From Neomegalonema perideroedes DSM 15528 (GTDB lineage Bacteria > Pseudomonadota > Alphaproteobacteria > Rhodobacterales > Rhodobacteraceae): 64,000 nt of DNA. The stretch lies in NCBI RefSeq assembly GCF_000374145.1, contig NZ_KB893654.1:124001-188000 (forward strand), written 5' to 3'. A program made the translations under genes and the position numbers. Below are positions 43,388 through 53,404 of the stretch, in pieces (the first letter of the stretch is position 1; each line of letters begins with the position of its first letter). The notes beneath the pieces were generated by a model. It ran no database searches and was not told the DNA's origin. It was given only the letters and a program-made list of their open reading frames with translations.

Positions 43388-44083
43388 ATGACTCAAGGCG
43401 ACGCCGAACGTCTGCTTCAAAGCGCCCGCCCCGAAGCCCGCTTCTCCCGACGCGGGGCGCTGCTGGTGCTCTCCTCGCCTTCGGGCGCCGGAAAGAGCAG
43501 CCTCGCGCGGGCCTTGCTGGCTTCGGATGCGGAGCTGAAGCTCTCGGTTTCGGCGACCACGCGCCCCATCCGTCCCGGCGAGGCCGAGGGCCGCGATTAT
43601 TTCTTCATGACCCGCGCCGAATTCCTTAAAAAGGTCGAGACGGGCGAGATGCTCGAATGGGCGGAGGTCTTCGGCAATCTCTACGGCACGCCCCGCGCGC
43701 CGGTGGAGACCTGGATGGATCAGGGCCTCGACGTGCTCTTCGACATCGATTGGCAGGGCGCGCGGCAATTGCGCGAGGCCGCGCCGGAGTCGGTGGTCGA
43801 CGTCTTCATTCTGCCGCCCTCGCTGGAGGAGCTGGAGCGCCGTCTGGTCTCGCGCGGGCAGGATTCCGCCGAAGTCGTCCGCAGCCGCATGGCCAAGGCC
43901 GAAGCCGAAATGAGCCATTGGAGCGAATATTCCTATCTGGTGCTCAATGAGGATTTCGACGGCGCCTTGCGCAAGCTCGCGGCGATCCTGCTGGCCGAGC
44001 GGCTGAAGCGGGTCCGCCAACTCGGGCTCGGGGCGCAGCTGAGCGCGCAATTGACGGTGGCTCTGGCGACGCGGGCGATTTAG
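43388..44083 (+). CDS. gmk: guanylate kinase
   Basis: Phosphorylates GMP to GDP, linking to guaA in the same window. The 231-aa product has the P-loop [11 protein letters not shown], the GMP-binding [19 protein letters not shown] and [13 protein letters not shown], plus a longer than usual N-terminus of about 20 residues and a basic C-terminus. Confidence 0.97.
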   Translation: MTQGDAERLLQSARPEARFSRRGALLVLSSPSGAGKSSLARALLASDAELKLSVSATTRPIRPGEAEGRDYFFMTRAEFLKKVETGEMLEWAEVFGNLYGTPRAPVETWMDQGLDVLFDIDWQGARQLREAAPESVVDVFILPPSLEELERRLVSRGQDSAEVVRSRMAKAEAEMSHWSEYSYLVLNEDFDGALRKLAAILLAERLKRVRQLGLGAQLSAQLTVALATRAI

Positions 44084-44172
44084 AGCCCCGCCTCCCGCCG
44101 GAGCCGGACTTGACAGGACAGGCCCCGCATGCGCTTTTGCGCCCGATTCCGCGACCTCCCGGAGAATTCCCG

Positions 44173-45954
44173 ATGCATCTCTATCGCAGCCAGACTTGCG
44201 GCGAGCTGACCGCCGCCAACATCGGACAAAGCGTCCGGCTTTCGGGCTGGGTGCATCGCGTGCGCGATCATGGCGGCCTGCTCTTCATCGATCTGCGCGA
44301 TCATTACGGAATCACGCAGATCGTGGTCGATCCCGATTCGCCCGCCTTCAAGGAGGCCGAGGCTCTGCGCTCGGAATGGGTGGTCCGCATCGACGGCGAG
44401 GTCAAGGCCCGCCCCGCCGAGACGGTCAACAAGGCTCTCCCCACCGGAGAGGTCGAGGTCTTCGCCCGCGCCATCGAGCCGCTCAGCCGCGCCGAGAATC
44501 TGCCTTTGCCGGTCTTCGGCGATCAGGATTATCCCGAAGAGACCCGCCTGAAATATCGCTTCGTCGATCTGCGCCGCGAGGCGCCTCACGCCGCGATGAA
44601 GCTGCGCAGCAGCGTCATCCGCCGTCTGCGCGAAATCATGTGGGATCTCGGCTTCACCGAATATCAGACGCCGATCCTCACCGCCTCCAGCCCCGAGGGC
44701 GCGCGCGACTTCCTCGTGCCTTCGCGGCTCCATCCCGGCAAGTTCTACGCCCTGCCTCAGGCGCCGCAGCAGTTCAAACAATTGCTGATGGTCGCGGGCT
44801 TCGACCGCTATTTCCAGATCGCCCCCTGCTTCCGCGACGAAGACCCCCGCGCCGACCGCTCGCCGGGCGAGTTCTATCAGCTCGACATGGAGATGAGCTT
44901 CGTCACGCAGGAGGACGTGTTTCAGGCCGTCGAGCCTCTGATGCGCGGAATCTTCGAGGAATTCGGCAAGGGCCGTCCGGTCACGCCGGAATTCCCGCGC
45001 ATCCCCTATCGCGAGGCGCTGCTGAAATACGGCTCGGATAAGCCGGATCTGCGCAATCCCATCGTCATGCAGACCGTGACCGAGCATTTCGCGGGCTCGG
45101 GCTTCAAGGTCTTCGCGGGGATGATCGAGAAAGACCCGAAAGTCGAAGTGCGGGCCATTCCGGCGCCGGGCGGCGGCTCGCGCGGATTCTGCGACCGCAT
45201 GAACTCATGGGCGCAGAAGGAAGGCCAGCCGGGCCTCGGCTATATCTTCTGGCGCGAGGAGAACGGCGCGCTCGACGCCGCCGGACCCATCGCCAAGAAC
45301 ATCGGGCCGGAGCGCACCGAAGCCATCCGCCAGCAGCTTGGGCTGAAGGCCGGAGACGCGGTCTTCTTCGCCGCCGGAAAGCCCGAAGCCTTCACCGCCT
45401 TCGCGGGCAAGGCGCGCAACGTCGTCGGAAGCGAACTCGGCCTCACCGCCAAGGACCGCTTCGATTTCTGCTGGATCGTCGATTTCCCGATGTATGAGTG
45501 GAACGAGGAAGAGAAGCGGGTCGATTTCTCGCATAACCCCTTCTCCATGCCGCAGGGCGGGCTTGAGGCTCTGAACACGCAGGAGCCGCTCGACATCCTC
45601 GCCTATCAATATGACATCGTGTGCAACGGCGTGGAGCTCTCTTCGGGCGCCATCCGGAACCATCTGCCTGAGGTGATGCTGCGGGCCTTCGAGATCGTCG
45701 GCTACGACGCCGCGACGGTGGAGGCGCGCTTCGGCGGCATGCTCAACGCCTTCCGTTGCGGCGCTCCGCCCCATGGCGGCATCGCGCCGGGCGTGGACCG
45801 CATGGTCATGCTGCTCGCCGACGCCGAGAACATCCGCGAGGTGGTGCTCTTCCCGATGAACCAGCGCGCCGAAGACCTCATGATGGGCGCTCCCGCCGAG
45901 GCCACGCCGCAGCAATTGCGCGATCTCTCGCTGCGGATCATTCCGCAGAAGTGA
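44173..45954 (+). CDS. aspS: aspartate-tRNA ligase
   Basis: Class II synthetase, 593 aa. N-terminal OB anticodon domain ([25 protein letters not shown]), motif 2 [19 protein letters not shown], the bacterial insertion domain and motif 3 [13 protein letters not shown]. The ATG at 44173 gives [12 protein letters not shown]; an in-frame ATG at 44110 lacks a site. The alphaproteobacterial enzyme is often non-discriminating (Asp/Asn), which cannot be told here. Confidence 0.97.
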   Translation: MHLYRSQTCGELTAANIGQSVRLSGWVHRVRDHGGLLFIDLRDHYGITQIVVDPDSPAFKEAEALRSEWVVRIDGEVKARPAETVNKALPTGEVEVFARAIEPLSRAENLPLPVFGDQDYPEETRLKYRFVDLRREAPHAAMKLRSSVIRRLREIMWDLGFTEYQTPILTASSPEGARDFLVPSRLHPGKFYALPQAPQQFKQLLMVAGFDRYFQIAPCFRDEDPRADRSPGEFYQLDMEMSFVTQEDVFQAVEPLMRGIFEEFGKGRPVTPEFPRIPYREALLKYGSDKPDLRNPIVMQTVTEHFAGSGFKVFAGMIEKDPKVEVRAIPAPGGGSRGFCDRMNSWAQKEGQPGLGYIFWREENGALDAAGPIAKNIGPERTEAIRQQLGLKAGDAVFFAAGKPEAFTAFAGKARNVVGSELGLTAKDRFDFCWIVDFPMYEWNEEEKRVDFSHNPFSMPQGGLEALNTQEPLDILAYQYDIVCNGVELSSGAIRNHLPEVMLRAFEIVGYDAATVEARFGGMLNAFRCGAPPHGGIAPGVDRMVMLLADAENIREVVLFPMNQRAEDLMMGAPAEATPQQLRDLSLRIIPQK

Positions 45955-45976
45955 CGGCCTCCGTGGTTCGGACCTG

Positions 45977-46015
45977 AAAAAGCCCCTCATTCTTGCGAAT
46001 GGGGGGCGAGTTTTT
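45977..46015. terminator. bidirectional terminator between aspS and the CsbD gene
   Basis: CCCCTCATTC (45983-45992) and GAATGGGGGG (45997-46006) pair around TTGC with one T-G pair. A-run 45977-45981 on the left and T-run 46011-46015 on the right give U-tails to both convergent transcripts. Confidence 0.85.
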
Positions 46016-46045
46016 GGAGAGGAACCTCAGAAAGGGAAGGCGTCG

Positions 46046-46552
46046 TCAGCCCGCGTCGCGGCGGGATTTCAGAGCGCGGCGGGCCTGATCGGTCCAAGCC
46101 TCGACCTGACGCTCGGCCTCCTCCTTGGCGTAGCCGTATTTCTCCTGAAGCTTGGCCGCGAGGCGGTCGGCGCGCCCCTCGGCCTCGTCCAGATCCGCGT
46201 CGGTGAGCGCGCCCCATTTCTCCTTGAGCGATCCGGCCATGTCGCGCCAGCCCTCCACGACTTCGCTCAGCACGCCGGAATCTCCGGAGGCTCGCGCCGC
46301 CTGACGCGCCGCCGCGGCGTCGCGCGCTTCGTCGGAGGTCACGCCGCCGTCGTCGGCGAGCCGCGCGGACCAGTCGTCCGCCTGTTTCTCGGCTTCGGCC
46401 TTGGCGTAGCCGTAACGCTGCTGGAGCTTGCCCGCGAGCTTGTCGCGCGCGCCTTCGATCTCCAGAAGATCGTCGTCGGTGAGTTCGCCCCATTTTTCTT
46501 TGGCGGCGCCCTTCAGCTGCTTCCAGCGGCCGGCGAGAACATCCCATTCCAT
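46046..46552 (-). CDS. tandem CsbD-domain protein
   Basis: A 168-aa protein made of two CsbD domains: residues about 2-56 (WDVLAGRWKQLKGAAKEKWGEL, LAGKLQQRYGYAKAEAEKQADDW) and about 100-155 (WRDMAGSLKEKWGALTDADLDE, LAAKLQEKYGYAKEEAERQVEAW), joined by an Ala/Arg-rich linker. CsbD proteins (YjbJ in E. coli, 69 aa) are abundant general-stress proteins of unknown function; they normally have a single domain. Soluble, charged, helical. Confidence 0.92.
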   Translation of the reverse strand: MEWDVLAGRWKQLKGAAKEKWGELTDDDLLEIEGARDKLAGKLQQRYGYAKAEAEKQADDWSARLADDGGVTSDEARDAAAARQAARASGDSGVLSEVVEGWRDMAGSLKEKWGALTDADLDEAEGRADRLAAKLQEKYGYAKEEAERQVEAWTDQARRALKSRRDAG

Positions 46553-46815
46553 CTTGCGTCTCCTTCGTCTCGTCGCCCGCCGGAGGGCGGGCGTCGGAGA
46601 GAATCGGCGGCCTCAGGGGGCGGATCGCAGCCGCTCCCGGAGGCCGATGAAAAATCGACGCTTTACGATGTAGGGGGCTGGGCGGCCGCCTCCAAGAGGG
46701 ACGGCGGAGGGTTTCCGCCGCGATGCGGCCCCGATGCGGCGGAGATCCGCATCAGGAGGAAACCTAATCTTTTGGATGGGCTATGTTTTCCCGCTCCGGC
46801 GCCCGCCCGGATTTT

Positions 46816-47844
46816 TTATGCGGAATGGAGCTTCGCCCGCGCCTCGAAGGCGCGCCAAAGCGCCAGATCGGCCTCTTCGTCGCAAGCGGCCTCGCGGATG
46901 GCGAGGCGGGCGGCGTCGGCGGCCTCGGCGCGGCGGAGCGCCTCGCCCGTCAGCGGCGAGAGGGCGCGGGCCACCGGCGCCATCTCCTCCATCTCGCCGT
47001 TGCAATGGAGGATCATGTCGCAGCCCGCCGCCAGAGCCTGACGGGCGCGGCTCTCGAAATCGCCGGAGAGGGCCTTCATGGAAAGATCGTCGGTCATGAG
47101 CAGCCCGTCGAAGCCGATGGCGCCGCGGATCGCCTCCTGAACCACCTTGCGCGAGAGCGTGGCCGGGGCCTCGGGGTCTATGGCCTCGAAGACGATGTGT
47201 CCGGTCATGCCCAAGGGGGCGTCGGCGTGCTGGCGGAAGGGGGCGAAATCCACCCGCTCCAGCTCTTCGCGCGAGGCCGTCACGCAAGGGAGGTGCAGGT
47301 GGCTGTCCACCATGGCCCGGCCATGGCCGGGGATATGCTTGATCACCGGCAGCGCGCCGCCCGAGGTCAGCCCCTCGCGCAGGGCGAAGCCGCGCCGCGC
47401 CACGGTCTCGGCGTCGAGGCCGATGGCGCGGTCGCCGATGATGTCGTGGCCGCCGGGGACGGGCACGTCGAGCAGGGGCGCGCAGCAGACGTCCACGCCC
47501 ACGCCGCGCAATTCGGCGGCGATGAGCCGGAAGCGCGCCGTGAGGGCGGCCAGCTTCTCGGCCTCCTCAAGCCGGGCCTCCATGCCGAGGAGCGGCGCGG
47601 GCCACGTCCGCCAATGCGGCGCCCGCAGACGCGCCACGCGGCCGCCTTCCTGATCGATGAGGATCGGCGCCTCGCGGCCGACCGACTCGCGCAGATCGGC
47701 GGTCAGACGGCGTAATTGCTCCGGGCTCTCGACGTTGCGCCGGAAGAGGATGAAGCCCCAAGGCGAGACCTCGCGAAAGAACCCGCGCTCTTCATCCGAG
47801 AGCGCGGGCCCGAGGCATCCGAAGATGACCGGAGAAGCCGCCAT
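46816..47844 (-). CDS. nagZ: beta-N-acetylhexosaminidase (glycoside hydrolase family 3)
   Basis: Cytoplasmic enzyme of peptidoglycan recycling, removing GlcNAc from anhydro-muropeptides. The 342-aa product has LIDQEGGRVARL, the KHIPGHGRAMVDSH loop with the catalytic His/Asp pair, and the nucleophile Asp in LMTDDLSMKAL. Its start abuts the SPOR gene stop; the order argS-SPOR-nagZ is conserved in Rhodobacterales, where scpA and scpB usually follow, but not here. Confidence 0.96.
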   Translation of the reverse strand: MAASPVIFGCLGPALSDEERGFFREVSPWGFILFRRNVESPEQLRRLTADLRESVGREAPILIDQEGGRVARLRAPHWRTWPAPLLGMEARLEEAEKLAALTARFRLIAAELRGVGVDVCCAPLLDVPVPGGHDIIGDRAIGLDAETVARRGFALREGLTSGGALPVIKHIPGHGRAMVDSHLHLPCVTASREELERVDFAPFRQHADAPLGMTGHIVFEAIDPEAPATLSRKVVQEAIRGAIGFDGLLMTDDLSMKALSGDFESRARQALAAGCDMILHCNGEMEEMAPVARALSPLTGEALRRAEAADAARLAIREAACDEEADLALWRAFEARAKLHSA

Positions 47845-49440
47845 TTACGAGGGCGGGGCGTAGCAGTCGACGCCGCGCGCCTGAAGCGCCGCGCAGAGGT
47901 TCCGCGCCGAATTCTGATCGGCCAGCGGACCCGCGCGCAGGCGGAAGAGCTGTTGTCCGGCGCCGGTGGTCACCGGCTGGATGTCCAGACGCAGCGAGCC
48001 GAGCAGATCGGGATTGCTCCGCTGAAGCGAGGCCCAGCGCTGCTGCACCTGATCCGGCGAGGGCAGGGCGCCGAGCTGGATCTGCGCCCCGCGCGCCGCG
48101 GCGGCGGGCTGCGGCTGGAATTGCGGCTGCGGCTGGAGGTATTGGGGTTGGGCGGCGGCGTATTGCGGCTGAGCGGGCGGTTGGGCGGGCGTCTGGGCGA
48201 GGCGGATGGCCTCGGCCTGAGCGCGCTGCGCCTCGATCAAAGCGAGGCGCTGGGCTTCGGCCTGAGCCGCCGCCGCGCGCGGGTCGACGCCCGCCGCCGT
48301 GGCCGCGAAATCCTGACCGAGGGTCATGGTGGCTTGGCCGGGCGCGAAGACGCGCGGCTGAGCCTGAACCTGAGACTGCGGCGCGAAGCCGGTGGGCGCG
48401 ACGGGCTGAGCCTGAGCGGCCGGGGCCGCGCTCACGTCGATTCCGGCGACGGCCCGCACCTGCGAGACCACGCTGGACGAAGCGGCGGGCGTGGGGCGCG
48501 GACGCGGCGGCGGAGAAGCCTGCGGCGCCTCGGCGAGGGCCGCGCCTTCAGCCGTCGGAGCGGCCTCCGCGGCGGAGGCGAGGACGCCCGCGGGAGTCGC
48601 GACCGAGGGGCCGATGGGCGCGACGCCGCCCGGGGCGGCGAAGGGCGCGCCCGCGTTCGGAATTCCGGCCTGCGGCTGAGTCTGGGCTTGGGCGGCCTGA
48701 ACCGTCGGGCCGCGCGGGGCGGCGCCGGGCGCGGCTCCGACGGGGGCGCCGAGCGCGGTGGAGGCCACGGGCCCAAGGCCCGAGGGCGGGGTGGCTCCGC
48801 CTGCGGCGGCGGCCTGAGAGGCGCGCGGGCCGAGAGGCCCCGAAGCCGAGGCGGCGGGCGCGCCCGCGCCGCCGCTGGAGGAGGAGAGCGCCGCCGCCAG
48901 ACCCGGCGCCGCCAGATCGCGCTCGGGCGCGTTCAGCGCGAAGGTCTCGCCCGGACGGGTCATGTCGGCGCGCGGCGGCACCGCCGCCAGACCGATGCTG
49001 TGGATCTCGGTGTTGCGGGCGCGCAGGGCGATGGAATCCGCCGATTCCACCGCGCGAGCGGCCATGGGCCCGGCGGGGCGCTCGGTCTCCTCGGCCGACT
49101 GGAATTCCGTGACGCGGGCGCTGGCCGGCTCGATGGGGCGCGGCCCGAGGCTCTCATAGGCGGCGCGGGCCTGATCGGGCGCCACGAGTCCGCCCGGCTC
49201 CTCCGGGGGGCTGCGCAGCGGCTCGGCCGGGGCCGAAACCACCGTGATCGGCTCGCCGTTGGCGGCGACGATGGCGCGGGTCTCGGCGCCGGCGGCCTCG
49301 CCGGGGCGCTTGCCGAATTGATAGGCCGAATACATCACGCCTCCGACGAGGGCGACGCTGAGAAGGGCCAGAAGGCCCCCCCGACCGCCGCCGCTCTGAG
49401 GGGCGGAAGCTTCGGGAGTGGTCGTGTTCTGCGTGGTCAT
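47845..49440 (-). CDS. SPOR-domain membrane protein
   Basis: A 531-aa protein with a short cytoplasmic N-terminus, one membrane helix (about 22-41, LLALLSVALVGGVMYSAYQF), a very long Pro/Ala/Gln-rich periplasmic linker (about 60-450) and a C-terminal SPOR domain (about 450-531: AQIQLGALPSPDQVQQRWASL, LFRLRAGPLADQNSARNLCAALQARGVDCY). SPOR domains bind denuded glycan at the division septum, so a cell-division or cell-wall role is likely. The two Cys of the SPOR domain (RNLC, VDC) are conserved. Between argS and nagZ. Confidence 0.92.
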   Translation of the reverse strand: MTTQNTTTPEASAPQSGGGRGGLLALLSVALVGGVMYSAYQFGKRPGEAAGAETRAIVAANGEPITVVSAPAEPLRSPPEEPGGLVAPDQARAAYESLGPRPIEPASARVTEFQSAEETERPAGPMAARAVESADSIALRARNTEIHSIGLAAVPPRADMTRPGETFALNAPERDLAAPGLAAALSSSSGGAGAPAASASGPLGPRASQAAAAGGATPPSGLGPVASTALGAPVGAAPGAAPRGPTVQAAQAQTQPQAGIPNAGAPFAAPGGVAPIGPSVATPAGVLASAAEAAPTAEGAALAEAPQASPPPRPRPTPAASSSVVSQVRAVAGIDVSAAPAAQAQPVAPTGFAPQSQVQAQPRVFAPGQATMTLGQDFAATAAGVDPRAAAAQAEAQRLALIEAQRAQAEAIRLAQTPAQPPAQPQYAAAQPQYLQPQPQFQPQPAAAARGAQIQLGALPSPDQVQQRWASLQRSNPDLLGSLRLDIQPVTTGAGQQLFRLRAGPLADQNSARNLCAALQARGVDCYAPPS

Positions 49441-49512
49441 GATCCTGCTCGAAGCGCTGCGCGCCCCCTCCTCAGCCTTGACGGTCTGCGCCGAAGATGT
49501 GTTTCAGTAAGG

Positions 49513-51258
49513 TTAGCGCATTTCGTCCATCGGCGTCACGCCCAAGATTCGCATCCCATTCGCAAGCGTCAGTTGAGTCGCCCGCACGAGCGCGAGGCGC
49601 GCCTTGGTGCCTTCGGGATCCGAGGCCTGCACGAAACGAAGCTCCTCCTCCTCCTTGCCCCGGCTCCAGAGCGCATGGAAGACGCCCGCCAGATCATAGA
49701 GGTAGAACGCGATGCGATGCGGCTCCTGAGCTTGGGCGCCGCCCTCCACATGGCGCGGAAATTCGGCGATTTTGCGGATGAGCGCCATCTCGGAAGGATG
49801 GTCCAGCAGATCGGCGTCCGCCGTGGCGAGGGCCGCGTCGTCGAAGAGGAGGCCCGCCTCCTGCGCCTGACGCGCCAAAGAGGCCGTGCGGGCGTGGGCG
49901 TATTGCACGTACCAGACGGGATTGTCCTTGGATTGCTCCAGCGCCTTGTCGAAGTCGAAATCCAGCTGGGCGTCGTTCTTGCGCATGAGCATGACGAAGC
50001 GCGCCACGTCCGGCCCGACCTCGTCGATGACGTCGCGCAGGGTGACGAAGTTCCCCGAACGCTTCGACATCTTATAGGGCTGGCCGTTCTTGAAGAGGTT
50101 GACCATCTGGCAAAGCCGGACGTCCAACGGCGTGCGGCCTTCCGTGAGCGCCGCCACCGCCGCCTTCAGCCGCTTGACGTAGCCGCCGTGATCGGCGCCC
50201 AGAACGTCGATGAGCAGATCATAGCCGCGCTGGGTCTTGTCGTAATGATAGGCGATGTCCGGGGCGAAATAGGTCCAAGAGCCGCCGGATTTGCGGATGG
50301 GGCGGTCCACGTCGTCGCCATAGGCGGTGGAGCGGAAGAGCGTCTGCTCGCGGGGCTCCCAATCCTCGGGCAGCTTGCCTTTCGGGGGCTCCAGCACGCC
50401 GCGATAGATCAGGCCCATGTCCTCAAGCCGCCCGATGGCCTTCTCCACGGCCCCCGATTGCGCGATGGCCTTCTCGGAGGAGTAAAGATCCATATGGATG
50501 TTGAGCGCCGCGAGATCCTCGCGGATCTCGTCCATCATGCGGGCCACGGCGAATTCGCGGATCGGCTCCAGCCAGACCTCTTCGGGCTGGTCCACGAAGC
50601 GGTCGCCGAATTCGGCCCGCAGAGCCGCCCCCACGTCGCGCAGATATTCGCCCGGATAATAGCCCTCGGGAATCTCAATGGAGCGGTCATGGGCTTCGAG
50701 GTAGCGCAGATAGGCCGAGCGCGCGAGGGTGTCGACCTGCCCGCCCGCGTCGTTGATGTAATATTCGCGCGTGACCGACCAGCCCGCCGCCTGCAAGAGG
50801 CTGGAGAGGGCGTCCCCGAAGACCGCGCCGCGCATATGGCCCACATGCAGAGGCCCGGTCGGATTGGCCGAAACGAATTCGACGTCGACGCTTTTCCCCG
50901 CGCCGATCTCCGAGCGGCCCCAAGCCGCGCCGAGATCCACGGCCTCGCGCAATTCGGCGCGCCAGACGGCTTCATCCACCCGCAGATTGAGGAAGCCGGG
51001 TCCGGCGGGCTCCGCCGAGCGCACCTGAGGATGCGCCCGCAGCTTCTCCGCCAGAGCCTCCGCGAGGTCGCGCGGGGCCATCTTCGCGGGCTTGGCCAGC
51101 ACGAGCGCGGCGTTGGTGGCGAGATCGCCATGGGCCGGATCTCGCGGCGTCTCCATGGCGACGGCGGCCGTGTCGAGGCCGGAGGGGACTCGGCCCTCCG
51201 CCTGCAACTGCGCGAGGGCGTCCAGAACGACGGAGCGGAAATCGGCGAAAACGGTCAT
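49513..51258 (-). CDS. argS: arginine-tRNA ligase
   Basis: Class I synthetase, 581 aa. The HIGH motif is in SANPTGPLHVGHMRGA and KMSKS in YKMSKRSGNFVTL; the N-terminal additional domain (ArgRS-type, 1-90) and the DALR anticodon domain (C-terminal, WYVQYAHAR region onwards) are complete. It is 35 bases after dgt on the same strand. Confidence 0.98.
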   Translation of the reverse strand: MTVFADFRSVVLDALAQLQAEGRVPSGLDTAAVAMETPRDPAHGDLATNAALVLAKPAKMAPRDLAEALAEKLRAHPQVRSAEPAGPGFLNLRVDEAVWRAELREAVDLGAAWGRSEIGAGKSVDVEFVSANPTGPLHVGHMRGAVFGDALSSLLQAAGWSVTREYYINDAGGQVDTLARSAYLRYLEAHDRSIEIPEGYYPGEYLRDVGAALRAEFGDRFVDQPEEVWLEPIREFAVARMMDEIREDLAALNIHMDLYSSEKAIAQSGAVEKAIGRLEDMGLIYRGVLEPPKGKLPEDWEPREQTLFRSTAYGDDVDRPIRKSGGSWTYFAPDIAYHYDKTQRGYDLLIDVLGADHGGYVKRLKAAVAALTEGRTPLDVRLCQMVNLFKNGQPYKMSKRSGNFVTLRDVIDEVGPDVARFVMLMRKNDAQLDFDFDKALEQSKDNPVWYVQYAHARTASLARQAQEAGLLFDDAALATADADLLDHPSEMALIRKIAEFPRHVEGGAQAQEPHRIAFYLYDLAGVFHALWSRGKEEEELRFVQASDPEGTKARLALVRATQLTLANGMRILGVTPMDEMR

Positions 51259-51293
51259 GATGATGCTGCGAATGCCAAAGATAAGGACGCCTG

Positions 51294-52505
51294 TCAGGCG
51301 CGAAAGCTTGGGTCGGTGAGCCGACGATGCTCCTCCAGAGCGAAGCGGTCGGTCATGCCGGCGAGGTAGTCGGCCGCGCGCCGCGCCCGCGCCGCTTCGG
51401 AGTCGGTCGTTTCGGTCTCGGGGCCGCGCCAGTCCTCGGGAAGGAGCAGCGGATCCGCCAGAAACGAGTCGAACGCCTCGCGCAGCGCGCGCTGGCCTTT
51501 GGCCGCCATGCGCCTGACCTTGTAGTGACGATAGACTCGCTTGAAAAGGAATTGTTGGATCGCCTTCAGCTCCCTGCGGATATGGGGGCTGAAATCCACC
51601 AGCGGGAAGGGCGCCGCGCGGACGTCCTCAGGAGTCCGCGGCGCGGCCTCGGCGATGCGGCGCAGGGATTCCCTGAGCGCGTCCTCCATCAGCCGCCCGA
51701 ACATCCGCCGCAGGGCCTCATGGCGGCGGCGTTCGGGATCGAGGCCGGGGCGCAGGCGGTCGATCTCGGCGAGGCATTCGCCGATCAGGGGCAGGGGCTT
51801 GAGGTCGTCGAGGGTGAAGAACTCCGCCCGCAGCCCGTCTTCGAGGTCATGGGTGTTATAGGCGAGATCATCGGCGATGGCGGCGCATTGGGCCTCGGCG
51901 GAGCTTTGCCGCCAGGGGTCGAAGTCGATCCGCTTGGAGGCTTCGCGCAAGGCCCAGGGCAGGGCGTCGAGGCTCTCGCCCGGCTTGAGCAGAGGCCCGT
52001 TATGTTTGGCGACGGCCTCCAGCGTGGTCAGATGGAGGTTCAGCCCGTCGAAATCGGCGTAGCGGCGCTCAAGGGCGGTCAGAATGCGGATCGCCTGAGC
52101 ATTATGGTCGAAGCCGCCCCAAGGGGCCATGACCTCGTTCAGAGCCTCCTCGCCCGCATGGCCGAAGGGCGCGTGTCCGAGATCATGCGCGAGGGCCGTC
52201 GCTTCCGCGAGGTCTTCGTCCAGCCCCAGACGCCGCGCCAGAGCCCGCGCCGCCTGAGCCACCTCTAAGGTATGGGTCAGGCGGGTGCGGATGTGGTCGC
52301 CATGGGGATCCACGAAGACCTGAGTCTTATGCTTCAGCCGCCGGAAGGCCTCGGAATGCAGAATCCGGTCCCGGTCTCGGGCGAAAGGGGCGCGATGGGC
52401 GCTTTCCGGCTCGGGATGGAGCCGCCCCAAAGCCGGATCGGCGAAGGCGGCGAAGGGCGCGCGCGGAGCCTGAAAAGGCTGCAAGGCGGAGGAAGAGGAG
52501 GTCAT
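51294..52505 (-). CDS. dgt: deoxyguanosinetriphosphate triphosphohydrolase-like protein
   Basis: HD-domain dNTP triphosphohydrolase, 403 aa. The metal-binding HD set is RLTHTLEVAQ and AHDLGHAPFGHAGE, with DDLAYNTHDLEDG completing the site; FRRLKHKTQVF is the typical N-terminal block. This is the type 2 dGTPase-like subfamily found ahead of argS in Rhodobacterales. Divergent from erpA. Confidence 0.95.
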   Translation of the reverse strand: MTSSSSALQPFQAPRAPFAAFADPALGRLHPEPESAHRAPFARDRDRILHSEAFRRLKHKTQVFVDPHGDHIRTRLTHTLEVAQAARALARRLGLDEDLAEATALAHDLGHAPFGHAGEEALNEVMAPWGGFDHNAQAIRILTALERRYADFDGLNLHLTTLEAVAKHNGPLLKPGESLDALPWALREASKRIDFDPWRQSSAEAQCAAIADDLAYNTHDLEDGLRAEFFTLDDLKPLPLIGECLAEIDRLRPGLDPERRRHEALRRMFGRLMEDALRESLRRIAEAAPRTPEDVRAAPFPLVDFSPHIRRELKAIQQFLFKRVYRHYKVRRMAAKGQRALREAFDSFLADPLLLPEDWRGPETETTDSEAARARRAADYLAGMTDRFALEEHRRLTDPSFRA

Positions 52506-52625
52506 CGCGGGGGGCCCTCTTGAAATTAAGCCGGTCGAAGAGCGATATTGCAGGACGAGTCCCTGACGGAAGGCGAAGGCCGCGCCTCACCCCTCCGGCG
52601 GGTCCGAAATCCGAGGAGACGCGTC

Positions 52626-52961
52626 ATGACCTCCGAAATCGCCTTCGCGCCCGCCGCCGCCCGGCGGCTCAAGCAGATCCTGAAAGAGGAAGGCGGCCCC
52701 GAAAAAGCCTTGCGGCTTTCGGTGCAGGGCGGGGGCTGCTCGGGCTTTCAATATGAATTTGCGCTGGAGGAGGCTCCGCCGCAAGAGGACGACCTCGTGG
52801 TGACCACCGACGGGGCGCGGCTTTATGTGGATTCCGTCTCGGTTCCCTTCCTCGAAGGCTCGGTGGTGGATTACGAGGACGTGCTGATCGGCGCGCGCTT
52901 CGTGGTGCGCAACCCTCAGGTGAAGTCGGCCTGCGGCTGCGGCGTCAGCTTCGCGCTGTAA
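52626..52961 (+). CDS. erpA: iron-sulfur cluster insertion protein ErpA/IscA family
   Basis: A-type Fe-S carrier, 111 aa. The three conserved cysteines lie in GGGCSGFQY and in ACGCGVSF near the C-terminus; VDSVSVPFLEGSVVDYEDVL matches ErpA. The ATG at 52626 has GAGGAG; an ATG 26 codons upstream is not conserved. The dgt-erpA divergent pair is a Rhodobacterales hallmark. Confidence 0.95.
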   Translation: MTSEIAFAPAAARRLKQILKEEGGPEKALRLSVQGGGCSGFQYEFALEEAPPQEDDLVVTTDGARLYVDSVSVPFLEGSVVDYEDVLIGARFVVRNPQVKSACGCGVSFAL

Positions 52962-52975
52962 GCGAAGAGCCGGGG

Positions 52976-53230
52976 GTGAGCGAGGCGAAAGCGCGGCCTT
53001 TAGGGCGGCGGCTGGCCGACGTCTTCGGGGCGGCGGCGGCTTTCGGCGCGCCCTATGCGCTCTTCAGCGACCTCTTCGACGATGGGGCCGTGAATCGCGG
53101 GTGGGGCTGGAATCTGATCATGGGCGCGGCCTTCGGCCTGACCATGGTCGCCGTGAAGAGCTTCATCGCCCGGCGCTTTCCGGCGAAGACGAAGATGGGG
53201 GCTCCGCCTTCGCGAAACCCCCGCGATTGA
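52976..53230 (+). CDS. small membrane protein, unknown
   Basis: An 84-aa protein starting at GTG with GGGGG before it, 15 bases after erpA. Two hydrophobic stretches (LADVFGAAAAFGAPYALFSDLF and WNLIMGAAFGLTMVAVKSFIA) and a basic tail. No family recognised. Its coding status rests on context and composition. Confidence 0.6.
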   Translation: MSEAKARPLGRRLADVFGAAAAFGAPYALFSDLFDDGAVNRGWGWNLIMGAAFGLTMVAVKSFIARRFPAKTKMGAPPSRNPRD

Positions 53231-53404
53231 GGCGCCTCGGCAGCCGCGCCGTCGCTTTTCTCCCACGCTCGGCGCCTGTTCCGGGGCCGGCCCTCGCCGG
53301 CCTCTCGCTTTCGCGCCGGGAAGGGCGTAGGGGGAACGCAGGCGCGCGGCCCGAAGCCGCGCCCCTGAGCCTCATTTTCCCCTGATCGCCTTTTTGGTGC
53401 CGTC

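Noticed and set aside
47716-51369. 1217-codon open frame on the plus strand
   Set aside because: It is antisense to nagZ, the SPOR gene and argS, all certain genes; high GC leaves long stop-free shadows. The sequence is Arg/Gly/Ala-rich without any recognised domain.
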